Both the position numbers and the translations under genes were made by a program. A stretch of 64,000 nt of DNA from contig CM024176.1 in NCBI GenBank assembly GCA_013433145.1, positions 2,354,349 to 2,418,348 of the forward strand, read 5' to 3'. Under the pieces are notes generated by a model. That model worked only from the letters and a program-made list of their open reading frames with translations, was not told the DNA's origin and did not search any database. This DNA is from Ascaris suum. Lineage: Eukaryota; Nematoda; Chromadorea; Rhabditida; Ascarididae. This document shows positions 1 to 17,550 of the stretch, piece after piece (position 1 is the stretch's first letter; each line of letters starts with the position of its first letter).

Positions 1-241
1 ATCATGTCAACTTGCGTGCAATCTAGCATTACAACTTACAACTTTCTGCTCTGGGCGAACGATGCGGACCTACGGCATTCAAGTACCTGCGCCTCGTATT
101 TTACCACCAGCCTTTAGCCACCTATAGAAAACTCTCACTACCCATCTCGCTTACTTCCATATCATTACGTTGCAGTATGATACGCCTTCAAATCGATGTT
201 ACCTGAGGTAGAAGTGGGAAAGAGCAAGTAAATGAACTCAC

Positions 242-3200
242 AGTGAACGATTCAGTGAGCACGGTGGTTTCGAGAGCGAGTCGTTGCTCTTGTTCGACAT
301 CATACGCGACATAACACAGCTTCTCTTTCAAAAGACGAACCGTCTCGAAATCGGCCGAATGGTTAAAAGCATAACCGCGTAATAAAAGCAACTGAAATAA
401 TCAACACCTGCTTCGTTTATTTTTTAATATGATCGGTACACAGTGAGTCTAAGATAGAGATGCTTACAGGTTCAAAGATTTCGATGAGATCTGTCTCTTT
501 GGAGTAAAATTATCTCAGCGAATTCCCAAAGCCTCGTCCACTCCCTAATTTATGCAGCAAAATCAGTCAATTTCTATTGCTCAAAAACGGAAAACAAATG
601 ACCACAGTGAGGCAAGTGGACAAAAGCGATCGGGTGGTAAAAACAATGATGAAATAGCCTGAATAGAAATGAAATATGCAATCAAAATGTAGAAGCTTTG
701 AAAAAAAACTATGATGTTAGGATACATCTTGAAAATCGAATAGAAGAATGAAGAATCGGAATTAAAATATTGCAGCGACATCGATAGAAATGCCTCAAAC
801 GAATTGTGAACAGCAAAACTTCAGGCTAACATATTTTATCATACAAGCAAGAATCGAAATGAAAAACCGACTGCACACAGATGAATACCTGACGGATGAA
901 ATATTTTCAATTGCACGCTTCTTCGCAATTGCAGCTGTAATTTAGAACTTATTGCAAACGAAGCAACACTCAATTCCTTCTGAATTATTGCAATGTTCGC
1001 ATGCCACATTTTATCAGACATTCAAAGCTATTTTAATACTCTTTACTTCCGAAACATTTGAAAATCCCAGTATTTCAAACGACGCATTCATCTGATTACT
1101 GAAAGTCCCAGTACTTCAAAAGAATGGCATTGTGCAACCGAGAATTAGAAAGAACCTTGATGAGATATCGAGTAATATCCCTTCCCGCGATGTCGAGTCG
1201 TCTTGTGAGGTGATTAAGTGCGAAACCCTCGTATACGGGGCAGATGTGTGTCACTCCATCACCACTGTCCACTACCACGCCTGTCAGTAGACCTTGCGCG
1301 TACAGTGTCAGCACTGCCTTAAAGACAAACAACATTTACTGCTTTCACCACCTTTATGCGAACATTGATTTCTTTTGGCATTTAATGTGCTCTCAAAGTG
1401 GCAGATCCTTCGGTCCTGTGCCCTCCTTAGATTTCTGTCACATTTCCATAGAATTTCTGCAAGGATTTTTGAGGATCAAATTTGTGGCGTTAGTATCTCT
1501 CAATTCATCGTCGAGAAACTCTCAATCTTTCAAAATTGCGCAATAATTGGCTATCAGAAACGATTTCGCTGTATTTCTTCAATTCACCTAATTCTTGGCG
1601 ACAATATGCGCCATTTTCATTTTTATGTATTCTTGCACTGCAGCAGTAGAAAATGCATCACCGTTTAACTGCATCGATGCTTTTTACAAGTTTTCTAAGA
1701 ATTTATGCAAGCAAAACTATGCATATTCTTTGATTATATATTATTCTGGATACTCAAAAGGGAACCGGTATGCCGCTTATTCGACGGACTGCAATTTATA
1801 GCAAAGTCGATTCTTAAGGTTTTCCGGTTCGTCACTACTCGCGGTTCATTTTATTATGCAAATTTGATAATGATGCGTCGGTACCAATAGTAGTGCATAA
1901 TGCAATGATATGTCACGTCAATTGCGATTATGAAATACCCAGAGCATTGCTACAGCCAACCGTTTGGCTTTTTCAGCACTCAATTTGAAAGTGGCATTAA
2001 ACCTCAATAGTGCACCTTTCACCTCCTTCCGTCCCCTCCCCCTCCCCTCCCGCTCTAAACCTGCCTAAATAGGCGAATATCCTTAAGTAGACGAATCAAT
2101 CACACAAGATCATTTCTCGTCAAGGCTTTGTCCACATCTTACTAACTGGAAGATGATAACGTCGCACTGAGCAAAGATTGCAAAAAATTTCAACAACAGG
2201 GTGAATACTCACCTGTACAGCAATATAAAGCGAGTTGAATCCATATTGCTCGAACATCACCTGGAAGAGTCGTTCTCGATTGCTACTCGGATTCAATGGT
2301 GGTTCCGTCAATAACAGCTTACATTCCTGCAATAACAACACTCCCATTCTCCACAAATTAAATTTTTGGAATTTACTGAAATATAAATTAATGCAAACCT
2401 ATATTAAAAACTATAAACCAAGCGAGTGATGAAAATGGATATTGCTGTAAACATATTTAAAATGAGAATATCCTGGAATTATATCTTTCATCGCTCGCAC
2501 GCAGAAAAACATAAATTAACAAGCACACATTATTCATTCAGAAATAGAACATTCAATAACATATGTTCACGCTAAAGAACAGTAACGAACGGGAAGCAGC
2601 TTGCATCTTAGTTTACCTTCGTCATGAGTACCTGGACATTCTAACGTCGATCGTGTTTCAGTCTCCGTACCGTACTAACTTAAACAAACCGCCATTTTCT
2701 ATCTCTTTCAAATAGACATCCATCTGGCCTTTTTTGAAGAGCAAGATCTCTAATTTAGAGGGCTATAACACTGTTGTAGAATCCTTGCAAAATCAGGATG
2801 GAAAAAAACCGTCCTCTTTTATGTGCATCAAAACTCAAGGGGCTCTATTCGGTGCACCAAACAGTTTATGCGGACAGCGAACTGCAATTGGTCATAAGCG
2901 CCATAAAAACTTGAAAATGCATTGTCTTCACACTCTCTCTGATGCAAAAATGCTTTTGGCTAAATAAAGCTGTCATTTAACGTGCCCAATGTGACTTGCA
3001 CATTTTCAAACCCGTGGTGACAGCACAGGACCAACTGCTTCTATCTAACACAACAAATTTTCATCGCTGCACAGAGTTATTTACAGTCGGCTGTCCGCAA
3101 ACGAGAAAGAAACAGGTGATACGAACCTGTTCATGAAGAAATTACTACGAATCCCTCTACGGACATATAACTGAGAGCTGTGAAGTGCTCGATTTTGAAC

Positions 3201-4868
3201 TCAAACGAATCGAAACAAATGAAAAGAGTAATTTAATGGTTACTGCTTTGTGGTCACTTCTTTATTACCCAAAATGCCGTTGTAATTTGAAAGAACTCCC
3301 GATTTTAGAGATCCTTTGGAAAAAAAGGACGAAGACATGCTTACAACTACTGCTTTCTATCAATAATAACCATCAACAACAATAATACTACCAAATGAAT
3401 CAAAAGTAAAATAACCTACCTTCGGGTCGATATCCAATTTTTCAGGTCCGAACGTATAATCCCATACGTGAGCCATGTCATCCCAATTGCGGACGATTCC
3501 ATTTTCCATTGGATAACTGCAGTCGAGCATCTGACGCAACTGTGTGCACTCTTCACCAACCATTAAATCCTTTAAAAATGCTAGCATTTAACTTACAGCT
3601 ATATCCTTCAATAGGTGCTATAACTAAAAAAAATTGACAATCAGTTTTTTTCTTCCCTTCATTTGTATGAATATTTAATAAGTGCAAAAATATTAGTGCC
3701 ACCAATCTACCGGTCGTATAGGTGCTCCACGTAGAACATCATTCAATCATATTAGTGAATAGCTACACATTAGCAATGAAGAATTTTTTTAATATACAAA
3801 TGAAGGCGAAAAAATTCGCTTCCCAAATGTGAACATTTTTACGAAAAGTTTGCCATTTATGCATCCCCAAAAAAGAGTATCTGAATCGTAACTGCATTAA
3901 AATTTCTATAACTCAACATTACGTTTATTAATACCCCCCGGCAACATGTCAATCGTATTCTGGAATTTTTCATATTCATTGCTATAAAGTTTCACTACAA
4001 ACAATTCAACCTGAGGTGTTCATAAAATCTTTCTCAACGAACAACAATAATAGTATGGAAACAAGATCAAGAACTTCAATGAAGAGAAGAGAAGAGAAGG
4101 GGAAAGGGATGGGGGATGGGGGATGGGGGGGGGGGGCGGGGAGAGGGAGAAGAAGCTCCTCTTCTATGAAAGCAGTTCTATTTAGATAAGGAAATGTTTC
4201 GTAAAATAACCTTAATTTCGATGTTACCGACTCTCTGCGACGATCGCACAATTGGCCGACCGACAACCGATGGAAAAATGAACGACGGAAAATTTGTTCC
4301 CGCATAGCCGCACTTAACGAACTGAAATCAAGGAAATGAATTAATCAAATTCAAGCTTACTATGACTTTAAAATTTAACGGCACAAAGTAATGAGCATGT
4401 TCTCATTCCAGAATATTTCAGACTGTGTAAGGAAATCCTCATCTCTGCTCTCTTGCGATCTGAGGTGATTGCAATAAACGAATTTATGCAACAAATAGAC
4501 ACCTGCATTAAATATTGGTCGAAATAGTATCCGAAACGCTCGACGGCAACACAATCGAATTTTCCGGAATATTTTCTTGCCACAATCGACAAAAATAAAA
4601 GTAACTCAACTACGGCAGACCTACCGGAAACAACACTCAAAATGATGATATATCGATTTATTTCTGTAAAATTAAAAATAAACTTCCATATTCAATAATC
4701 TCAATGATCAAATATTTCGCATTAAAAAAAAAATCCATCGAAATAACCCACAACAATTGGAAATAAATACCTTAGGCGATAAAGTTTTCTTGAAGAAAGA
4801 GAAAAAAGAAAGATTTATACCCCAGTGCCGTTATCAACGACAATGATTTTTCTTCCTTGTGAATCCAT
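242..4868 (-). CDS. arx-2: Actin-related protein 2 (Arp2/3 complex subunit), 3' part missing
   Basis: Six exons read down the minus strand: 4868-4821, 4321-4211, 3569-3420, 2326-2213, 1317-1156, 391-242. All introns are GT-AG and all phases agree, giving 245 of roughly 395 expected residues. The protein starts [16 protein letters not shown] (phosphate-binding loop 1, residues 12-16) and continues FVKCGYAG. It then carries [33 protein letters not shown] with the catalytic-type Gln149, the second phosphate loop [10 protein letters not shown] near residues 156-165, and [16 protein letters not shown]. Family knowledge: with Arp3, Arp2 forms the nucleating pair of the Arp2/3 complex that starts branched actin filaments in the cytoplasm. 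The last exon seen ends in TESFT at a GTGAGT donor. The next exon (expected to begin LPDGR) is not in bases 1-241, so about 150 C-terminal residues lie to the left of the window. The start matches the family start exactly. Identity is near certain. Confidence 0.97.
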
Positions 4869-4876
4869 CGAATACG

Positions 4877-4878
4877 GC
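4877..4878 (-). promoter_or_regulatory. Possible trans-splice/5' UTR acceptor before Arp2 ATG
   Basis: On the minus strand the Arp2 ATG at 4868 is preceded by a short leader whose left border is a TCATCTAG acceptor-like word. No clear matching donor is seen close by. In nematodes such an acceptor just before the ATG often receives a spliced leader. This is inference only, and the pyrimidine tract is weak. Confidence 0.3.
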
Positions 4879-5629
4879 TAGATGACAATTCACCACTTCC
4901 TTTTGAATCGCCCAATCTAAAAATATGGTAATCAATAAAAAAAAAGTACACCTCCATATCGTATTTACGGCTTATTGACTGCAATACTGCAATAAATAAG
5001 GACATTACGCATCATGTACAGTAGGAAGAAAATAAAACGGCATATGAAGTATATGACTGTGTTGGCAAATACAATATGAGCACGAATATATGCAAAAGCA
5101 ATACAGCCTAATCGATATATGCAAATAAAGATAATCAATAAGACATACAGGATATTTGCATATTTGCCCCCAAATTTGCATAACGGATATCGTCTTCGAA
5201 ATCATAATAATTCAAGTCTATCTATAATACTATCAAACTGGGAAGAAATCAAGCATTGATAAATAAAGAAAATAATTCAATAACAAGAAAAGATTATGGA
5301 CTAATCAACTCCTAGTTGACTTTATTAGCTACCTTTAGTTTTAAAAAAATGTAATTACTAAAAAAAACACGCTGACAAAAACTTAATGCTACCTGGCGAA
5401 AATTAACGAGGAATTTGTATTCACCTGCTAGAGTATCCAGGTGAGCAATTTAGCTCGGTGAAAATATTATTAAGCATGGAAGTTTTGGTTGACTTCAAAA
5501 GTTGATTGGTGCTACGAATGGTCGCATACTTATTAAACACACAAATGATCGAATTGCAAGTAATAATATAAGGGGAGTAAAAATACTCAAGAAGGTAAAT
5601 TTCGAGATGGCAACGATGGTATGAAGCTG

Positions 5630-6530
5630 TCAGTAACGATTACTGCGTCTGAATATCTCGACAACAATTACTTCTTGCAGTGGGGAAGGAACGAAGTGGA
5701 AACCGGAGTACTTTATACTGCTGCACGAGTAGGAATATAGGTGTCGCACTCTTCAACTCAACTGCAACAACCCCACCCCCTCGCACCTTCCCTCCTCCCC
5801 TCCCAACCTCTCAGCTCATAGACGCCACTTTCTACCCCTAGATCTTGCATCCGAACCATGAATCATGTGGGTGACACCTCGAGCCACCATTTGAATAAAC
5901 GTCCCCCACGAAACATTTTTGGCAATCTTCCAAAAGTGATAAAGCTTCAATATGAATGCGCTCGACAAAGAATAAAGTCTGTATTTCCGAGTCTAAATTT
6001 CGTCCCGGAGTTGAGGGAGGTTGGGGGGGGGGGGGGGGTGGGTGAGGTTTTTGATGGATTCAGATTGTTAGAAGGATGTGACATGGTCACGTTCGTTTTA
6101 TGCAACCCACAGCAGAATTTCTCGCCTCATTCTCGCACAAACTTTCCAGTATAGGTGTCCTCCCAAAGCGCCGTAATATGGAGTGCGCAGTCGTCTGATG
6201 ATCACTGAGGTCGCAAAACGCCTTTCAGGAATGTGATTCTACTGTAAACCTCCTTTCCAAGATACTTGCACCTCGATAATGCAAACTCAACCCTCTCGCC
6301 CTTCCACGTTGTTTGGTGTCCACAGCTTGATTATCCAAGGTTTATACCGGATGATCCATCCCTCTAGAAAGACCATTTTCCATCCTGGTTGCACATCGTT
6401 TCCTGGCCATTTTCGCGGAACAGGTGGGCGAGACTCCTGGTACGATATCAGCCCACGATCAGTTGGACCTTCAAGTGGAGGGACCATTTTATTTTTCATA
6501 GCGCGTTAGGAGCATAGACCTCACCGGTCG
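5630..6530 (-). promoter_or_regulatory. GC-richer island upstream of Arp2
   Basis: Base composition rises clearly above the flanking AT-rich DNA, with C-rich and G-rich runs (5770-5815, 6010-6040) and several CG dinucleotides. It lies upstream of the Arp2 start. Similar islands lie upstream of the other genes, which suggests promoter or 5' UTR DNA. No TATA box or defined factor site is claimed. Confidence 0.3.
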
Positions 6531-7614
6531 ATGATTTAAAAAAAGATGCAAAAAGGCTGACAATACACCGTATATATTATAGATCACATACTATCGTATC
6601 ATACCTGAGTGGTCACACCTTGGTTTGATGAATTTCTATAGCACACCAATTAATTAAATTTTGCACACTGCAAGACTATAGAGTTCACCGTAAAAACGAT
6701 CGCTACAAGACTCCAAAGAAACTTAGCAGCTTCATAGCGAAGCAACTTGATCCAACCACGTCCTGTTATTGGCAGGTTTTTTTTACACTACAATCATCAC
6801 TGACTTATGGAAGACGCATCTATTCCCTTCCCCTCGATGCCGCCATCGTAAATGCGATACGATATTCCCACATTGATATATCCTTGTCAACGTTTTCATC
6901 ATCGAATTAAAATGGGCAATTTTAGCCTCCCTGTTGATATTGAGATCAGTTGCATCACTCAACGAGTTTATTGGCCAAATAGGACATAAGAACAATTTTC
7001 AGCCAATATGCAAATTTCACTGAAAAAAAAAACAAAGCAAAAGGCTTATAATTTTCCGCTTAGGAAAGACGGAAAATTGTCATCCCTTGACTATATTCTT
7101 CCAATTTCTGCTACGGCCCCTCTCCTTCTTCCAAATAACGCTCAGGAATGTGAGATCAAATGCCTCAAAAATCATGAATATCTTTCAAATATATTGGAAA
7201 TCGAAAATTTCCCGACCCCAAAAACTGGAATTTTTTGATAAATTCGGTCCTTCCAATCCTAACAATTTTGGCATTATTAACGCAACATTTAAAATCAGTA
7301 AATATATACATCAAGAAAAGAGCGAATATTCCAATTAAATTATATACAAAAAAAAAACAGCGAAGTCGAAGAATGTCGAGTGGAAACCGTAAAAATCACT
7401 AATATGTAAAACAACGTGCATGAGATACGTTTATGGTGAAGATCAGCGTGCATTTAACTGGTATTTTAATATCCCTACCACCAAAAAGAACTTCTTCAAA
7501 TGAGGAAACGAGCAGAAATGTCATTTATCTCTAAACCCCTTCCGTCCAATCTTGCTTAGTTAATGAGATCCATTACAACATAACTACGAAAACATTGCAA
7601 AGTATGCGAAGATA

Positions 7615-7707
7615 CTAGTCGGATTTCGGAGCGAAGATTCGAGAGCAAGATTCTAGTCAGACTTCAGAGTGAAGTCTCGAGAATAAGATTTTAGTTGGAC
7701 TTAAAGC
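7615..7707. repeat. 38-bp tandem repeat, about 2.4 copies
   Basis: Units start CTAGTC at 7615 and 7653 and TTAGTT at 7691. Units one and two align over 38 bases with a handful of substitutions, and both end with AAGATT before the next unit. The third unit is cut after about 17 bases. It lies in intergenic DNA downstream of the PAPS transporter gene. Confidence 0.75.
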
Positions 7708-8200
7708 AAACCTAGTATCAAAAATTAATCCCACTCTATGCTAAATGAATTTAATCTCACTATCTGCGTTGAGAATAAATATTCTAAGATATGCTCAAAA
7801 CGTTGAAAACTAATTCAATAAATTCCCACAAACATATCGACTATATATATCATTCTTCAATAATGACCTAAACAATGGCTATAAATGCTATTTTTTAACG
7901 AGATAAAAATATAAAATATACATAAAAACATTTCAACAATTTACGAAAAATTAACAATTTCTCAGGTTCATGTTTTTTTCAATAAACAAGCTTTTCCCCC
8001 TCTCTTTCCTGAAATTTTTGTTCGACTGAAATAAATGGTATAACAAATTTTCACATACTACAAAAAAGAAATCTGCGCGATCAATCACCAATCTAAACGC
8101 GATTAGGTATCCTCTTTTAAGGTCTCAAAGACCTCCCCTTCCCTCCCTCTTTCCCCCACCCCCCCCCCAACTTCCTCACTAAATATTCCCCCTCCCTCAT

Positions 8201-13982
<5,782 letters not shown>

Positions 13983-14293
13983 CTTGTTCGCTAAATGATG
14001 CGAATTGCTTAGACGAATATTAGCGGCTTATATCATGTTATCATATACGGGTCTCAAAGAAAACACATAAACTTGAATGTGAGAAAAGTGGGCACTGCAA
14101 GTGTTCAATTTGTTATCGCGCTTTAAAAAAGAAATTAAAATCAACGACTGTAAAAATAGAAAGAAAAAATTCTGCAAAACAATAGCGATGAGTATTTGTG
14201 AGTTCACTAATTGCCTAGTTCTGATTCTGGGTGTGGTATATTGGGGGTGGGGGGGGAAATTTCCTTCTCGAAGAGATCTCGTCGAGCAGTAAC

Positions 14294-14305
14294 CTGTCGT
14301 TTCAT
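14294..14305 (-). CDS. Candidate first coding mini-exon of the PAPS transporter
   Basis: On the minus strand a good acceptor (TTTCTTTCATAG) is followed by GTGTCC, then ATG AAA CGA CAG and a GTTACT donor. This gives four codons, MKRQ, in phase 0. It could join in frame to the phase-0 acceptor at 13982 or 13976 and would give a transporter of about 376 residues. Everything rests on splice-site reading; there is no protein similarity in four residues. Other 5' exons, including one ending at the donor near 16087, remain possible. Confidence 0.25.
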
Positions 14306-16086
14306 GGACACCTATGAAAGAAAGGAAGAAAAAAGTCTAAGAAGTGCCCCCGAACAGGGATCTCCCAGGAAACTGAGGACTCCGTATCATATTAAGATAC
14401 AGACGACTATCAGCAACAAAACTGATGGTGGCGCCTTATCGAGGCGAGGACTCCAATAATTCAATAAAAATGCATGAAAGAAAGAAGTCAAGAAATGGTT
14501 TTTCAACGGAGACACCGTGACGGGAGCAATCTCCCGGACCGTGAGCGAGAGGTTAGTCTTTAGCATATGGTAGAGGGTAGTCAAGATGGAGGCATATGAA
14601 ATAAAAGGCAAAAACTTAGGTATATAGCATCTACACTAACATAAATGACTACTACCTAGACTTACTGCAATCATTGCGCATACTCTATTCTAGCCTCTCT
14701 CTCGGCCATACCTCGTAGCAATGATCAATTGAGTGAAGATAATATATAATCCGTAGCTAATTAAATAATTTAGCTGGAAATTGATCGTTCTTTAAACAAA
14801 ACTTGGCTGATCTAATTGACCGTCGACTCTGAAAAGAAATGATCGGGAAATTAACCGGCATATCGGCGTCGTGTATAGATAATAATAATAGCTAACGGTA
14901 ATGCAACGGTACCATACCCGATGAGCATCACCGCAAATCGGAATAACCAATATTCATTCCAATAGTACGAATACATACTGCTATAAACCTTATTTATAAA
15001 AGTTTTTAGGGATCAATTAAAAACTATCCAATGGATTTAACGAAATTCATTCGGATAATAAAGACGATGATAGTATGTCTATTAACTTTCTCTCCCCGCT
15101 CTCTCTCTCTCTCTCTCACTTTCCTATAGGAAGTGCCAGTCAAGGTAATTAGTTAATTAATCGTTAATATTGGTCCAATTTAATTCAATACTTAATTAAA
15201 TATCTTGAAATAAGTACAATTTCAGATTATTTGACCCGAATTCACTTATAAAGTCCGCTAAAAATTGTTTAGGCATATTGTCGTCGAATGCGTTAATTCA
15301 CCCAATATGTCTATTAACTAGACAGTACCATAGATCAAAGATCTCTTCATGTTTGGTCACTATCAACGATAACCTTGTACGGAAATAACCAAAACAACAA
15401 TATGAGTGTCGAATAAATCATCAGAAGTTTATAGAAATTGATAGGAATCGAAATATGAACGTAATAACTGATAAAATTTACATTTACAAACAGCATTAAT
15501 CTTCAATCAACATTGTTGATGAATTCTATTAACATCGATAACTATTATGTTTTTTTATCAATTACATGTTTCGTTTATATTGTAAATTCATATCAATTTC
15601 TATTCATTCCTAATGAGATATTACTATTGTTTGATTTCGAATTCCTATTGTAGAGCGTATATATTCAAATGATAGTGCAATATATAAATCGAAATATTTT
15701 TGACTGAGCTTTTTTTTTTCAACAGCATATAAAAAAAGACCAACTTCTCGATTAAATACTATCCAATAGGAATAAATGCAAATTATATCGTCGATCTCAT
15801 CGTTCAATAAAAGTTTTTTCAAGTCTAAATACAAATTATCGAAATTTCAAATGAATATCTTCTTTTTCAGCTCGTAAATATCGCTTGCGAAATGAACAAG
15901 TTTCAAGGTATGCACACCTGTGCAATTTTACCAACTTGATTACAAATGAGCCGTTTGAAAACATATGTAAGTTGTAAAAAACGTTGACAACTTTTACCAT
16001 ATAATGCCTTTCACAATATTTTTATATTTAGAACTCTAAACTATAGGATCAGAAATGAAATCAATGAAAGCAGGTAAATACATACC

Positions 16087-16238
16087 TGAGAGAGAGAGAT
16101 CGAATCGATGGACGAGAAGGTAAGGAGAGGATCAGACGAGGGATGTGGTTTGTATGGCATAAAATAGGATATGATGTCGATTAGTGTTGCTCTCGCAACA
16201 TCATAAATGCCTGCAGTGCAGTGACAATCAATACACAC
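16087..16238 (-). other. Exon-like block with donor, possible 5' exon of PAPS transporter
   Basis: On the minus strand an open frame runs through IYDVARATL, IISYFMPYKPHPSS and SISLSQ and stops exactly at CTCTCTCAG|GTATGT, a plausible splice donor. A TGCACTGCAG acceptor-like word lies at its right side. The peptide has no recognisable family match, and its phase does not clearly fit the exon at 13764-13982. It may be 5' UTR. Confidence 0.2.
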
Positions 16239-16379
16239 AGATTATCCCTCATCAACACAACGCTTTTTTTTCTTTGTATCGCTAGTGTTTATAAACGAGC
16301 AAGTTTAAACAATAAACTTCAAATAAAACTTGGCTGATTTAGCAACTTGGCTCCTATCTCATACAAATATTCGACACAA

Positions 16380-17550
16380 ACAACAGATATGTGAGTGAGA
16401 GCCGAATGTTGTTGTGGTCGTGACTGGAATCGAGATGAGGTTGTCTTGAACTATTTGGGACTCACTTAAAACGAGCACGGTCTCCGCTTCGCTTGAATCA
16501 AAATCGCTTGCCCGATCAGCAACTTTCATCCATCTCTATACGGTTGTGGGTTGAGTACGGTACTAGTTCCGGCTGCCACCGGTTTTCTCCGGTTAAAACC
16601 GACCTCCGGTTGCCGCCGAGATCGGTTCTAAGCGAAATCCCAAAACTATCCACTAACGAAGTAGTCTAGAGGGGGTACGGCGTTCTAAACAGCTGTCAAG
16701 ACCTTAATGATCGGTAACGAAAACGGCGAGTGGTTAATCGCCATTCAAATCGTTTGTCGGCTGTCTGCTTCAGCGATATTATCGAAGTCGAGGGTGATCG
16801 AAAGAATGAGATGACCAACACTATTCAGTAATTTGTAAGAGCCTCTGTAGCCGGTAATTTAACTTCTATGCCCATGAAAATACATATTACCACATAATTA
16901 TAAAGCTCCCGCATCTTCCGGTGTTACTCTTTCAATTCCTCGAGACAACACGAGGGTGCCGCACTACCATCCCACACCAGACGGCATTATTTATTCCAGC
17001 CGAATGTTCTTGGTTGCTCATTCCACTGGTGCATCTTAATTGTGTGGATGCCTCATTGTTTTGCGGAAGGGTGCACAACACGACATTTCAATAATCGATT
17101 ACCGTCCGAATAAGAAACAATGTTCGACAAGGCTCGCCCTTCGCATCGGTGATTTCCGTTCTGCATGGACGTTTAAAAATTTCAAAAAGGTCATACCGGC
17201 TGATATGAGAGCGCAAGTCTTCAATAATGCTGATGGCCGGATTCTGACTGAAATGGACCCAGGTGGTCACTACATCTGCTCCGACGGAGTCAACGATCAG
17301 TCGACGAAATCTTTTTAAACTCTCGACCAACACCAGCTCTCAATGGCTCGGCAACCACCATCATCGTTTACTTTCACACAAATTAGGCGATGGAAGACGA
17401 TATGGAGCGAAGTCGATGTATATTCATTGAATGTAGGAGACAACGAAATGGTACGAAACTTGGTCGACACCCATCCGGTGCTATAGACGAATATAGATAG
17501 GTACAACCTGCCTAGTTGATCAATATCGATTCGTTTCAAGTAAACGACAG
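16380..17550. promoter_or_regulatory. GC-richer island with CCGGTT repeats, likely upstream region of PAPS transporter
   Basis: This is the largest GC-richer block in the window, set in very AT-rich DNA. Around 16565-16630 the word CCGGTT occurs at least three times, together with its complement AACCG, forming imperfect inverted repeats. Open frames of 75-92 codons exist on both strands (plus 17040-17318; minus 17088-17333 and 17315-17539) but overlap each other and match no family I know. A promoter or 5' UTR region is the simplest reading. Confidence 0.35.

Larger units (their letters stand above)
4869..8200. other. Intergenic gap between Arp2 start and PAPS transporter stop
   Basis: I see no gene in these 3.3 kb. 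The segment holds a GC-richer stretch at about 5.63-6.53 kb with a 16-base G run at 6023-6038, a 38-bp tandem repeat at 7615-7707, and AT-rich filler. Short ORFs here have no recognisable similarity and no good splice context. The GC-richer stretch could be the Arp2 promoter or 5' UTR region, since it lies 0.8-1.7 kb upstream of the ATG on the minus strand. Confidence 0.6.

Noticed and set aside
1..241. Search for the next Arp2 exon at the left edge
   Set aside because: The expected LPDGR start is absent in all frames, so the exon must lie outside the window.
17040..17539. Overlapping 75-92 codon frames on both strands in the GC island, considered as a transposon remnant
   Set aside because: No transposase, reverse transcriptase or DDE/D motif, no terminal repeats, and frames on both strands are open as expected in GC-richer DNA.
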